This document shows, piece after piece, positions 1 to 9,778 of a DNA stretch of 64,000 nt. Made by a program: the position numbers and the translations under genes. The stretch is from Candidatus Binataceae bacterium (lineage in GTDB: Bacteria > Desulfobacterota > Binatia > Binatales > Binataceae), in assembly GCA_015478645.1 (NCBI GenBank), contig JADMIL010000001.1, positions 124,001-188,000 of the forward strand, written 5' to 3'. How positions within the stretch are numbered: the first letter of the stretch is position 1; the number at the start of each line of letters is the position of its first letter. Under the pieces are notes generated by a model. It was not told the origin of the DNA. It ran no database searches and saw nothing but the letters and a program-made list of their open reading frames with translations.

Positions 1-924
1 CACTGATTGGACATAGCCGCTGGGATGGGCAAGTTGGATTCCGTATTCGCGGGCGCGCTCGCGCCATTCCGCCTTGAGGCTCTCTTCGTCGCGGCGGTCC
101 TTGGAGCCCCTGGTCTGATGCGCAAGGTTCTGCGCGGCGGCGGCGCCGCTCAGTCCCTGCCGCGCCATCGCGGCCTCGATATCCTGGCGCCGGCGCGAAA
201 ACGCCATCACCCGCTCGCGCGTGAAGCCTTCCAATTCCCAACGCCCATCGGCGCCCGTCACATCGATGCGATAGCCGAGTTGCTGTACTTCGCGCGAAAG
301 CTCCGAGCGATACACCGCAGTTGCAAAGCTCTGCGAGCGGTAAATCTCGACCGGATCGAGTCCGCGCCACGCGCCGTCGGGGCGCATCGTCATGTTGGCG
401 ATCACGACGTGGGTATGTAGATGCGGGTCGGGACCGTAGCCGTCGTCAGAGCCCTGTGAAGGACGGGCTGCGATATGGTCGAAGCGGGCCGCGACAAGGT
501 TCCCGGTGATCACCCATTCGTGTCCGCCGTGCTGGCGCGACAGCGCGTAGCCCTCAAGCTCGCCAAGCGCCCGCTCAACCGCCGCGCGATGCGCATCGGC
601 AAGCCGTGCGTCAGTCCCAACCAGCGCCTGAATGCTAACCGACTTGGGCGCATTGAACGTCGCGTCCCATCCGGCGCGGCGTTCGTCGCTCCGCTTGGCG
701 TTTGGTACCAGCACTTGGCCGCTCGCCGGATTCTGCCCATGCAATACGGCGCGAAAATCATCGGGCGAAATCTGGTGCGCTAGTCCGAGCGCTTCCGCTC
801 CTCGGCCGAACCACTGTCCGACCACTCGGCACTCCTCGGTGTAGTAGTCGTCCTGGGAGTATTTCTCCTGATAATAAGTCTCGGCCTGTTTGGCGCTGAG
901 CGCACCTTTCGACATTACCAACAT
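1..924 (-). CDS. Conjugative relaxase, TrwC/TraI (MOBF) family, N-terminal part; runs off the left edge
   Basis: Minus-strand frame absent from the ORF track reads MLVMSKGALSAKQAETYYQEKYSQDDYYTEECRVVGQWFGRGAEALGL...GWDATFNAPKSVSIQALVG...GPDPHLHTHVVIANMTMRPDGAWRGLDPVEIY; HxHxH motif (HLHTH) and FNAPKSVS motif typical of TrwC relaxases. Confidence 0.92.
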   Translation of the reverse strand, partial: MLVMSKGALSAKQAETYYQEKYSQDDYYTEECRVVGQWFGRGAEALGLAHQISPDDFRAVLHGQNPASGQVLVPNAKRSDERRAGWDATFNAPKSVSIQALVGTDARLADAHRAAVERALGELEGYALSRQHGGHEWVITGNLVAARFDHIAARPSQGSDDGYGPDPHLHTHVVIANMTMRPDGAWRGLDPVEIYRSQSFATAVYRSELSREVQQLGYRIDVTGADGRWELEGFTRERVMAFSRRRQDIEAAMARQGLSGAAAAQNLAHQTRGSKDRRDEESLKAEWRERAREYGIQLAHPSGYVQSV

Positions 925-927
925 CGC

Positions 928-2754
928 TTATGCCCTTAGCCGTCTGCCGACCGGCACCTTCTGGCCACCCACAGCGTTGATTACGCTCTCGCTCGGTTTG
1001 CGGAGATCACGCTCCGGGATTGGCGTGGCGCTTTGATCGGTCGGCTGCCCAGCCATCAGCCGCCGAACGAAGCCTGGATGCCGCTTGACCGGCGCCAGAT
1101 ATGGAATCGTCACTCGCGCGCGATGATGCCCGGTGATGCACAGGTAGCCCTCGAAGGGTTGCAGCATCTGGATCTCGCTGCCGAGCACCGCGCTCTCGAT
1201 CAGGCGCTGCGGATGCACGCTGAAACTGTCCCGCTGCTCGCGAACAGCGGTATTGGTTCCGATCTGGGTGCGGCTGATTTCGCGCTCGCCGATCTGCGCG
1301 CTTGACCAGCGCGCCGTGTCAGCCTCGCCGGTGCGCAAAATCAGCTTGGTCGCCGGCGCCGCCGCGAGCGTCGCGGTCTGCTCGTGACCGTAGATCGCGC
1401 GCAGCTGGGTAATCGCCTGAAACCCTAGCACCGCGCACAGCCCGCGTTTGCGGCCGCGAACCACCAACGCCTCGAGCTGGCTCTGGCGCTTCAGAACCGG
1501 CAACTCGTCGGCGATAATCCAAACCTGCTCGCGCCGATCTTGTTCCGCCATCAGCCTGCGGACGATGCAGTCAAGCCACACGCTTTGCAGCGGTAGTGCT
1601 GCATCTCGCGAGTCCTCGGTCGAAGTCAGGAACAGCCAACCCGCACGTGATTGCGCCCATTCGAGCGCGCTCCACGCCCGGTCCGCTTCACCAACCAGAT
1701 AACGAAACGGGTTGGTCGCGTTGAAGGCGGTCGCGACGATTCCCGCACCCTGATCGTGCGCGCCGGGATCGATAAGCGCCTCGGCCGGCGCGCCCCGCAA
1801 CGCTTCCTTGAGCTTCGCTCGCGGTAGCGCGAGCAGCTTCGGGATGTCGCCGGCCTCGCGCGACTTCACGCATTGAAGGAGGCTGACGATCAGGGTGCGA
1901 GCTGATTGCCGGAAGAAAAAATCAGCGCCGCTCTGGCCGAACATATTGGACGGGTCCGGAATTAGCGCCGCCGCCAGCGCCTCAGCGTCCATCGCCTCGC
2001 TGCCGGGCTTTAGCTCCCACCACGGCGACCACGTCGGGCAGCGCGCATCGAGCGGATTCAGGATGAGGTCGCCGCGCGCGGGCCGGTAGAACTCGGGGAG
2101 GTATTCGCACTCGGGGTCGAGCACCACTGCGGTTTGGCCACGTTCCTCGATTTGGCGCAGCATGCGCCGGATTGCAGTCGATTTCCCTGAGCCGGGTGCG
2201 CCGACGAAGAGGAAGTGCTGCGGCTCGATCTGGCGCGAAATGCGGATGCCGCCGATCTCGACGCCGTCGCCGCCAAGCTCACGGCGCAGACGGCGCTGCG
2301 GAATCACGTCGGCGCCACGAACGTAGCGGTCGTCCGTATGGTCGCGCGCGGGCCGGAAGATGACCCAGACCGCCACGAAGAAGATGACGGCCGTAATCAG
2401 GAAGCCCCACGGCGCATAGTGCCAGAACCATCCGGGGAATGAACCGCCGAGGTAGTACTTGTAGCAGAGGAAGCGGTACATGCTCGGGATGGTGTAGCGC
2501 CCGCCGCGATAGGGGACCGAGCCGAACGGCAGCGGAATCAGGTCGGTAAAGAACCAGGTCAGAATCCAGCGCCAGAAATACCGGTGCGCGGCGAATCCCC
2601 CGTAGTAGCCGGTCCAGTACCAGACCAGCGTGAACGTCAGGAGCGCAGACGAGAGCAGGGCCACGACGACCGCTCGCGCCGCCATCTGGGTCCAGAGCGC
2701 GAACGATGCCCCGCCTGACCGCCATCTGATCGCCCGATAAATTCCTGCGCTCAT
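928..2754 (-). CDS. Type IV coupling protein, TrwB/TraD/VirD4 family
   Basis: N-terminal TM segments, Walker A GAPGSGKST, ...VVLDPECEYLPEFY..., WIIADELPVL Walker B; adjacent to relaxase. Confidence 0.9.
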   Translation of the reverse strand: MSAGIYRAIRWRSGGASFALWTQMAARAVVVALLSSALLTFTLVWYWTGYYGGFAAHRYFWRWILTWFFTDLIPLPFGSVPYRGGRYTIPSMYRFLCYKYYLGGSFPGWFWHYAPWGFLITAVIFFVAVWVIFRPARDHTDDRYVRGADVIPQRRLRRELGGDGVEIGGIRISRQIEPQHFLFVGAPGSGKSTAIRRMLRQIEERGQTAVVLDPECEYLPEFYRPARGDLILNPLDARCPTWSPWWELKPGSEAMDAEALAAALIPDPSNMFGQSGADFFFRQSARTLIVSLLQCVKSREAGDIPKLLALPRAKLKEALRGAPAEALIDPGAHDQGAGIVATAFNATNPFRYLVGEADRAWSALEWAQSRAGWLFLTSTEDSRDAALPLQSVWLDCIVRRLMAEQDRREQVWIIADELPVLKRQSQLEALVVRGRKRGLCAVLGFQAITQLRAIYGHEQTATLAAAPATKLILRTGEADTARWSSAQIGEREISRTQIGTNTAVREQRDSFSVHPQRLIESAVLGSEIQMLQPFEGYLCITGHHRARVTIPYLAPVKRHPGFVRRLMAGQPTDQSATPIPERDLRKPSESVINAVGGQKVPVGRRLRA

Positions 2755-3167
2755 TGCTTTGCCTCCGGCGCGGCGTCCCGACGCACGAGGTACTGACGCG
2801 CGCTCTGCTCGGACGCTTCGATGATCTCGTCAACCGCATTCGCGCCCATCGTCTGGTCGAGCGAGTGAAAGAGCGCCGAGCGGGTCTTGATGACTTCGAA
2901 CAGGAGCTGGCCGTAGCGCTCGGCCTCGGCCTGCGCGAGCTGCTCGCATACCTTTCGAACGGCTTCGAGTTTCGCGGCGAGCGCAGCGAGGGGCGCGCTA
3001 TCAAAACTGGTTTGGCCGCCGCTCTCGAAGTGGTGGACGATGAGCGATTGGAGCAGCGTGGTTGGCGTTACGTTCATGCTCGCCGCCTGGGTCTCCGTCT
3101 GCGCGGCCACCGTCTCCGGCAGCCGGATCGTGTAGGTCTTCTTCGTTTCCTCCGCCATGTTGCTCAA
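2751..3167 (-). CDS. Ribbon-helix-helix-type mobilization accessory/regulatory protein
   Basis: TYTIRLPETVAAQTETQAASMNVTPTTLLQSLIVHHF N-terminus; overlaps start of the coupling protein gene, TrwA-like position. Confidence 0.6.
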   Translation of the reverse strand: MSNMAEETKKTYTIRLPETVAAQTETQAASMNVTPTTLLQSLIVHHFESGGQTSFDSAPLAALAAKLEAVRKVCEQLAQAEAERYGQLLFEVIKTRSALFHSLDQTMGANAVDEIIEASEQSARQYLVRRDAAPEAKQ

Positions 3168-3170
3168 CCT

Positions 3171-3337
3171 CCTGCTTGCAAGCGGGGGTATACCGCCTGC
3201 TTACATCGGAAAATCAAAGGGTTTTTCGTTCTGCTACTTTCTCTCCGGATTCCTGCAAGCACGTCACGAATCCCGCTGCTTGCATAATGAATTCGCGGGC
3301 TTCTCCCGCTCCCGCCTCTCCGCTGCTGCAAGCAACC
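3171..3337. promoter_or_regulatory. Cluster of TGCTTGCA/TGCAAGCA motifs upstream of the RHH gene (candidate operator and/or oriT)
   Basis: CCTGCTTGCAAGCGG (3171), CCTGCTTACA (3196), CCTGCAAGCA (3252), CTGCTTGCAT (3276), CTGCTGCAAGCAA (3323). Confidence 0.45.
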
Positions 3338-3526
3338 TTCATCAAGGGATGAGTGACGTGTCATACCCTCCCACGTGCGAGGCCCTTGGCCGAGCACGTC
3401 CGTGGAGGTGCTTGAATGGCAGTAAGTTTCGCACATCGAGGCTATGGCATCGGCAATGCCCGGACGAAGGAGCCGCGTGTGACGAAAACCCATCATGGTT
3501 CTCTAAATTCGGCGGCTGCGTCGTCT

Positions 3527-3838
3527 CTAATTGGGCAGGAAATAGTTGAGGAGCTTCACTGCTTCGATGGCGAGGGTCATCACGAACCCCGCCTTCAGCA
3601 GCCGGCCAGCAGCTTCCGACTTTCCCGCCACTCCGTAAACAATGACGCCCGCCGCAAATGCAAATGCCATAAAGGCGTGCGCCACTGGCCCGCTGAAGAT
3701 GTTCGCAAGCTGCTCCAGCACGGGATCCCAAGGAAGCGTGCCGACGGAGGTCTGCACCCAAATCGACCTGAGTGCTGTTCGTGTGGGTTCATTTCTCAGC
3801 AGGGTCGCCGCAGCCCCGCCCAAAATCGCTCGCGTCAT
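3527..3838 (-). CDS. VirB2/TrbC-like small membrane protein (candidate conjugative pilin)
   Basis: 103 aa with two hydrophobic segments: LEQLANIFSGPVAHAFMAFAFAAGVIVYGVAGKSEAAGRLLKAGFVMTLAIEAVKLLNYFLPN. Confidence 0.55.
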   Translation of the reverse strand: MTRAILGGAAATLLRNEPTRTALRSIWVQTSVGTLPWDPVLEQLANIFSGPVAHAFMAFAFAAGVIVYGVAGKSEAAGRLLKAGFVMTLAIEAVKLLNYFLPN

Positions 3839-4263
3839 GTGTCCACCTCTACATGCATGTATGCGGATTTACTAGCAAGGCTCATCCCGATATGCAAGAC
3901 ACCCGGCGTGACGCGCAATCTCTGGATGCTTGCCTGCAGACGCTTGAAGTCGGCGGCTCGCCAACTGAATGACGATCTAACATGGGCGACGCGCGCTTGG
4001 CTTCGAGCGTCGAGCGAACCGAAACGTCAGATGCCGACGTGTCGAAGCGCCGGGGGCGCATGGCCGCCCATTGTACGAGGGGTCTGAAGGCCGCCGCGCA
4101 CGGCGAAGCGCCGCGAGATGGATTCCAGGGCCAGATGAGCTGGACGCGGGCCGACCGGCAGCAAATTCAGCGGTGAGAAACCGGAGCGTTGCGTACACTT
4201 CGTATCCGAGATCGAATTTCCTTGACGTCGGCGGGGGTTCGCTGAGACGATGGGCGCGCAAAT

Positions 4264-4319
4264 GGTGATGGGGTTCACCGGTTAACCGCTCTCTATTTCA
4301 GAGGGCTGATGACCCCTAC
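4264..4319 (+). ncRNA. Fluoride riboswitch (crcB motif) aptamer upstream of ilvD
   Basis: GGTGATGGGGTTCACCGGTTAACCGCTCTCTATTTCAGAGGGCTGATGACCCCTAC; pseudoknot GGGGT/ACCCC. Confidence 0.92.
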
Positions 4320-4350
4320 GGGAAAACCCGTAGGGGTTTATGTTTTTTTT
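4313..4350 (+). terminator. Intrinsic terminator forming the riboswitch expression platform
   Basis: CCCCTACGGG-AAAA-CCCGTAGGGG followed by a T-rich tract; overlaps the 3' strand of the pseudoknot. Confidence 0.9.
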
Positions 4351-4389
4351 ACGGAAGGGCAAGCGACCTTCAACTGAGGATGGGACATC

Positions 4390-6063
4390 ATGAAAGAGAA
4401 TCTAAGAAGCAAGACCATCACGCAGGGCGTGCAGCGCTCGCCTAACCGGTCGATGCTGCGTGCGGTCGGCTTTACCGACCGCGACTTCGACAAGCCGATC
4501 GTCGGTATTGCGAATTCCTACAGCACGATCACGCCTTGCAACATGAGTCTGAACGTCCTCGCGCAGCAGGCCGAAGCAGCAGCGAGGAGCGGAGGCGCGA
4601 TGCCGCAGGTGTTCGGCACGATCACGGTCAGCGACGGAATCGCGATGGGGACCGAGGGGATGAAGTATTCCCTGGTCTCGCGCGAGGTGATCGCGGACTC
4701 GATCGAGACCGTGTGCGGCGCTCAGGCGATGGATGGGATCGTCGCGATCGGTGGATGCGACAAGAACATGCCTGGCGCGATGATCGCGATTGCGCGGATG
4801 AATATCCCGGCGATCTTCGTTTACGGCGGCACGATCAAGCCGGGCCATTACAACGGCCGCGACCTGACGATCGTCAGCGCCTTCGAGGCAGTCGGCGAGT
4901 TCAGCGCCCACAAGATCGGCGAGCAGGAGTTGCTGGAGATCGAACGCCACGCCTGCCCCGGCGCAGGGTCGTGCGGCGGGATGTACACTGCCAACACGAT
5001 GTCGTCGGCGATCGAGGCGATGGGCATGAGCCCGCCCTACTCTTCCACCATGGCGGCGGTTGAACCGGAGAAGGCCGAGAGTGCGGCGCTGTCGGGGCAG
5101 ACGCTGGTCGAGGTGATTAGCCGCCAGCTTCTGCCCCGCCAGATCATGACGAGGCAGGCGTTCGAGAACGCAATCGCTGTGGTCATGGCGGTTGGCGGAT
5201 CGACCAACGCCGTGCTCCATCTGCTCGCGATGGCGCACGCGGCACAGGTGCCGCTCACTATCGATGACTTCGAGACCATTCGTCAGCGGGTGCCGGTATT
5301 GTGCGACCTGAAGCCGTCGGGACCTTACGCCACAACGGATCTGCATCGGGCCGGTGGTATTCCGCAAATCATGAAGATGCTTTTGAACCACGGACTTCTG
5401 CACGGGGACGCAATCACGATTACGGGCAAGACCGTCGCCGAGAATCTGGCCGCGGCTCCCGATGCCCCCGCCAAGGACCAGGCTGTCATCCATCAATGGG
5501 AGGCGCCGGTATATCCCCAGGGGCATCTCGCGATCTTGAAAGGCAACCTCGCGACCGAGGGCGGCGTTGCGAAGGTCACGGGAATCAAGAGCCATCACAT
5601 CACGGGACCCGCTCGAGTATTCGAGTGCGAAGAGGATTGCCTGAAGGCGATTCTCGACGCGAAGATCAAGTCTGGCGACGTAATAGTAATTCGTTATGAG
5701 GGGCCGAAAGGCGGCCCTGGGATGCGCGAGATGCTATCGCCCACATCGGCGCTGATCGGCGCTGGCCTTGGCGGCTCGGTGGGCTTGATCACCGACGGCC
5801 GCTTTTCAGGTGGCACCTATGGACTGGTGGTCGGACACGTCGCACCGGAAGCGCAGGTGGGCGGATTGATCGCGCTGGTGAACGAGGGCGATTCGATCAC
5901 AATCGATGCGGATGGACGTAAACTGACGCTGAACGTACCGGAAGCCGAAATCGCGCGCCGCCGTGCGGCCTGGAAGGCGCCGGCGCCGCGATATACCCGT
6001 GGCGTACTGGCTAAGTACGCCGCTCAAGTGTCGTCCAGCAGCATCGGGGCGGTAACGGACTAA
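4390..6063 (+). CDS. ilvD: Dihydroxy-acid dehydratase
   Basis: [54 protein letters not shown] motifs; full length 557 aa. Confidence 0.96.
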   Translation: MKENLRSKTITQGVQRSPNRSMLRAVGFTDRDFDKPIVGIANSYSTITPCNMSLNVLAQQAEAAARSGGAMPQVFGTITVSDGIAMGTEGMKYSLVSREVIADSIETVCGAQAMDGIVAIGGCDKNMPGAMIAIARMNIPAIFVYGGTIKPGHYNGRDLTIVSAFEAVGEFSAHKIGEQELLEIERHACPGAGSCGGMYTANTMSSAIEAMGMSPPYSSTMAAVEPEKAESAALSGQTLVEVISRQLLPRQIMTRQAFENAIAVVMAVGGSTNAVLHLLAMAHAAQVPLTIDDFETIRQRVPVLCDLKPSGPYATTDLHRAGGIPQIMKMLLNHGLLHGDAITITGKTVAENLAAAPDAPAKDQAVIHQWEAPVYPQGHLAILKGNLATEGGVAKVTGIKSHHITGPARVFECEEDCLKAILDAKIKSGDVIVIRYEGPKGGPGMREMLSPTSALIGAGLGGSVGLITDGRFSGGTYGLVVGHVAPEAQVGGLIALVNEGDSITIDADGRKLTLNVPEAEIARRRAAWKAPAPRYTRGVLAKYAAQVSSSSIGAVTD

Positions 6064-6117
6064 CTTCGCCTGCCCCGCCCGTCTCGCCAATACGCGTTGG
6101 CATAGAAGTGCGGTCCG

Positions 6118-7650
6118 ATGACCTTCCAGAGCATACTTTATCCGGATCGATCTCACGGTGTTTCAGACGCACAATGTGCCGCGCCCGAGTGTTTTGTCGA
6201 TCTCAATCTCGATCAGGTCGTCGCCGCCATCACGGTTGGTAAAGATGAATATGACCTGACGCCCTTCTTCCATACCTCACTGCGTGACGTTGACGCTATT
6301 ACGTACCGGCACGAGGTTATGCGGGCTCTCGAAGATGTCACCCTGGCGGATAGCATCAAGTCATTTGCCGAAAAGATGCATGCGATGCGGCAGCATCTTG
6401 CGCAATCCGGGGCGCTCTCGGGCCGCCAGAAAGAACGCTGGTTCCTTGATGCGATGAACGTTTATTGCGACGCCGTGACGCGCCTGGTGCATGACCTGTC
6501 GCATACCGAGCTTACCTCGCGCGGCCTGATAGCCTTCCGGGAATATATGACCCGGTATGCCGCATCAGAGTCCTTCGCCTCCCTTTTGAAGGAAACGAAA
6601 GAGATCCATGCCGAGATCTGCTCGATAGATTACTGCGTGCTCATCGACAGTCCCCACGTCCAGGTCCGCAAGAGCAAAGGTGAGTCCGACTACAGCGCGG
6701 ACGTCCAGGCGACGTTCGAGAGGTTCAGGCGGGGAGCGGTAACAGGATTCCATTTCAGGTTCCGCGATTCACCCGAGATGGACCACATCGAGGAAAAGGT
6801 CCATGAACTGGTTGCGCGGCTGTATCCGGATATATTTGCCAGATTGCACACCTACTGCTCGGAACACAAAGACTATCCTGACGAGGCGATTTTCACTTTC
6901 GACCGGGAGATACAATTCTATATCGCCTACCTGGACCATATAGCCAAGTTCAAGAAGGCCGGACTGGACTTCTGCTATCCGCGAATCACCACGGCATGCA
7001 AAGAGGTTTACAGCTATCGAGGCTTCGATCTCGCGCTGGCCAACAAGCTAATAGGTGAATGTGCTATACCTGTCCGCAATGATTTTCACCTCAAGGGTCG
7101 AGAACGGATCATCGTCGTCTCGGGTCCGAATCAGGGCGGCAAGACGACTTTTGCCCGGACCTTCGGACAGTTGCATTATCTCGCGAGCCTGGGCTGTCCG
7201 GTGCCCGGAAGTAAAGCGCAACTCTTTCTCTTCGACGAGCTTTTCACTCATTTCGAGCGGGAAGAAAGTATAAGCAATCTCCGCGGCAAGCTACATGATG
7301 ATCTCGTCCGAGTTCATCAGATTCTGAACCACGCGACGCCCAACAGTATCATCATCATGAATGAAATCTTCACGTCCACCACGCTGCAGGATGCGATCGC
7401 CCTCAGCAAGCGCATCGCAACCAAGCTCCTGGAACTGGATCTATTGTGTGTCTGGGTGACCTTCGTCGACGAATTGGCGTCTTTGGGCGAGCAGACCGTC
7501 AGCATGGTCAGCACGATGGTACCCGGCAGTCCAGCACTGCGGACGTACGAGGTTGTCAGGCGGCCCGCGGATGGCCTTTCCTACGCAACGTCGATCGCGG
7601 AGAAGTACCGGCTGACCTATAAGATGATTATGGAGCGCATCGGCTGGTGA
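6118..7650 (+). CDS. MutS-like ATPase (paralog A)
   Basis: Walker A GPNQGGKTTFART, Walker B-like SIIIMNEIFTSTT; 510 aa, MutS domain V-like C-terminus. Confidence 0.85.
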   Translation: MTFQSILYPDRSHGVSDAQCAAPECFVDLNLDQVVAAITVGKDEYDLTPFFHTSLRDVDAITYRHEVMRALEDVTLADSIKSFAEKMHAMRQHLAQSGALSGRQKERWFLDAMNVYCDAVTRLVHDLSHTELTSRGLIAFREYMTRYAASESFASLLKETKEIHAEICSIDYCVLIDSPHVQVRKSKGESDYSADVQATFERFRRGAVTGFHFRFRDSPEMDHIEEKVHELVARLYPDIFARLHTYCSEHKDYPDEAIFTFDREIQFYIAYLDHIAKFKKAGLDFCYPRITTACKEVYSYRGFDLALANKLIGECAIPVRNDFHLKGRERIIVVSGPNQGGKTTFARTFGQLHYLASLGCPVPGSKAQLFLFDELFTHFEREESISNLRGKLHDDLVRVHQILNHATPNSIIIMNEIFTSTTLQDAIALSKRIATKLLELDLLCVWVTFVDELASLGEQTVSMVSTMVPGSPALRTYEVVRRPADGLSYATSIAEKYRLTYKMIMERIGW

Positions 7651-9143
7651 AGGCGCATCTCCTATTCGAGGATCAGGATTTTCTTCTCGAGCGGTCTCTG
7701 CCGTGGAACGAGGGTGCGCTCGTCAAGGATTTGTCGCTGGATACCCTGTTCACCGCGATGGCCAGAGGCGACGCATTCGTCTTTGAAGTGAGCAAGAGGG
7801 TCGTCTTGCTGGGTTCCGACAACGGCCTTGAAACGATCCGGTACAGGCAGAGGATTTTGCAAGACTGCCTCAACCAGCCGGAGGTCGTCCGCGAGCTTTA
7901 CTCTGTCTCGGTCGAGGCGATGGTTGAGCAGAAGAGACACTATCTTGGGGTCTTCGCCCGTTCCCCCGACTCGGTTCTTCGCTACTCGATCGAACTGATG
8001 GAAGGATTCCTCGGCATGCTTAAGGCGTTGAGGAGGAGCGCCGATTTGCACGCTGACAAGTTTGTTTCGGAGGGATGGACCGCGTTTTATGCGATGCTGA
8101 GACGCGAACTTAGCGACGATTTCTTTGCCCGCGTCGATTATCATCTGGACCGATTGAAATTCCGGGACGGGGTTTTGCTCAGCGCCCACCTCGGCCAAGG
8201 CAACAAGGGCGACCGGTATGTATTGCGTGAACCGCCTGACCGAAAGGGGACCTTCCTGACTCGGCTTTTCACGCGGCAGCCGCCCGCGTACAGCTTCACG
8301 CTGCATCCCCGCGATGAAAGTGGTTTCAGCGCTCTCGCAGACCTGCGAAACAGGGGGATCGGCCTCGTTGCCGATACGATTGCGCAATCGACGGGACATA
8401 TACGGAGTTTTTTCGACATGCTCCGAACGGAATTGGCCTTTTACGTCGGGTGCGTTAACCTGCACCAGGTTCTCCAGCGAAGGGGAGTGTCCATGGCCCT
8501 TCCCTCGCCCGTGGCCGCGCAGGAGCGCCGACTCTCGTTTCAAGGATTACGCGATGCCTGTCTGGCATTGAGCACGGACGAGTATGTGGTCGGCAATGAT
8601 GGCGACGCTGACGGGCAAGACCTCGTGATCGTCACAGGCGCCAACCAAGGTGGCAAATCGACTTTCCTGCGCAGCGTAGGATTAGCCCAGTTGATGATGC
8701 AGTGCGGGATGTTCGTGAGCGCTGGATCGCTATGCTCCAGCGTTCGCGCCGGCCTCTTCACGCACTACAAGCGCGAAGAAGATACTGCCATGAATAGTGG
8801 CAAGCTCGACGAAGAGCTCAGCCGGATGAGCGACATTATCGACCATATAACCCCGAATTCCATGATCCTGTTCAATGAATCCTTCGCGGCGACCAACGAG
8901 CGCGAGGGTTCGGAGATCGCGAAGCAGATTGTATCCGCACTGTTGGACAAGCGGGTCAAGATTGTATTCGTGACGCACCTGCATGAGTTGGCGCGCGGTT
9001 TCCATGAAAACAATAGTGGTGACGTTCTGTTCCTGCGGGCCGAAAGGCAGGCCGACGGTGTCCGAACATACAAGTTGCTCGAAGGAGAGCCGTTAAAAAC
9101 AAGCTTCGGAGAGGATCTGTACAATAGTATTTTCGGCGGCTGA
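7647..9143 (+). CDS. MutS-like ATPase (paralog B)
   Basis: Walker [14 protein letters not shown], Walker B-like [27 protein letters not shown]; start overlaps stop of paralog A. Confidence 0.87.
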   Translation: MKAHLLFEDQDFLLERSLPWNEGALVKDLSLDTLFTAMARGDAFVFEVSKRVVLLGSDNGLETIRYRQRILQDCLNQPEVVRELYSVSVEAMVEQKRHYLGVFARSPDSVLRYSIELMEGFLGMLKALRRSADLHADKFVSEGWTAFYAMLRRELSDDFFARVDYHLDRLKFRDGVLLSAHLGQGNKGDRYVLREPPDRKGTFLTRLFTRQPPAYSFTLHPRDESGFSALADLRNRGIGLVADTIAQSTGHIRSFFDMLRTELAFYVGCVNLHQVLQRRGVSMALPSPVAAQERRLSFQGLRDACLALSTDEYVVGNDGDADGQDLVIVTGANQGGKSTFLRSVGLAQLMMQCGMFVSAGSLCSSVRAGLFTHYKREEDTAMNSGKLDEELSRMSDIIDHITPNSMILFNESFAATNEREGSEIAKQIVSALLDKRVKIVFVTHLHELARGFHENNSGDVLFLRAERQADGVRTYKLLEGEPLKTSFGEDLYNSIFGG

Positions 9144-9166
9144 CTCCCGGCTCATCGGTTTACGGA

Positions 9167-9220
9167 CCCGGACCGCCGGTGGACGCCTTTGCTGCTTGCT
9201 CCGGCGCCATCAGTACCTTC
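9167..9220 (-). repeat. Fragment similar to the 3' end of the dynamin-like gene at 11526-13298
   Basis: cccggaccgccggtggacgcctttgctgcttgctccggcgccatcagtaccttc aligns with 11533-11586; minus-strand peptide [18 protein letters not shown] versus VVMAPEQAATASTDDSGP. Confidence 0.7.
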
Positions 9221-9528
9221 AATGGGAGGTGCCGGTATATCCCCCAGGGGATTCTCGCGATCATGAAGGGCAACCGTGCGGCCGAGGGCGCTATCGCGAA
9301 GATCACGGATCCTGCGCGCGTATTCGAGTGCGAAGAGGATTGCCTGAAGGCGATTCTCGACGGGAAGATCAAGGCGGAAAACGCCTGCTGGTGCTGAATG
9401 TGCCGGAAGCCGAGATCGCGCGCCGACGCTCAGCATGGAAGCCACCGACGGCGCGATACACCCGCAGTGTGCTCGCAAAATACGCTGCGCAAGTATCGTC
9501 CAGCAGTTTGGGCGCGGTAACGGATTAG
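9220..9528 (+). pseudogene. Degenerate second copy of the 3' part of ilvD with internal deletion and frame disruption
   Basis: Frames read WEVPVYPPG..., [41 protein letters not shown] and [44 protein letters not shown], matching ilvD at 5494-6063. Confidence 0.9.
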
Positions 9529-9645
9529 ATCATTCAGGGTTCATGGCGTTGCTTCTTGGGTATTCGTGAAGCGGCGAAGTCGCGTTTGCGCTTGAGCGTG
9601 ATGCAGGGGAATGCACAGATCCGGGGGACCGTGAGCGAGACGCCT

Positions 9646-9777
9646 CTAGGAAAGGTGCCAGAACCAAACAAACGCGATGGCGACGCCCAAGAGGATGACC
9701 GCTGCCAGCCAAACGGGTAGTTCTCGATCCTCGACCTTGGGCCAAAAGGGCCACCACGGAAAGGGGTTCGATTTCAT
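9646..9777 (-). CDS. Small single-TM protein (43 aa) downstream of the MgtC-like gene
   Basis: MKSNPFPWWPFWPKVEDRELPVWLAAVILLGVAIAFVWFWHLS; starts one base after the MgtC-like stop. Confidence 0.5.
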   Translation of the reverse strand: MKSNPFPWWPFWPKVEDRELPVWLAAVILLGVAIAFVWFWHLS

Positions 9778-9778
9778 G

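Noticed and set aside
321-899. Several short ORFs (both strands) at 7-899
   Set aside because: They overlap the clear minus-strand relaxase reading frame, which the track omits because it runs off the window edge
2279-3004. 241-aa minus ORF
   Set aside because: Out-of-frame with the well-supported coupling protein and RHH genes; arginine/serine-rich shadow translation
4402-5598. 398-aa antisense ORF across ilvD
   Set aside because: Antisense shadow of a strongly coding high-GC gene
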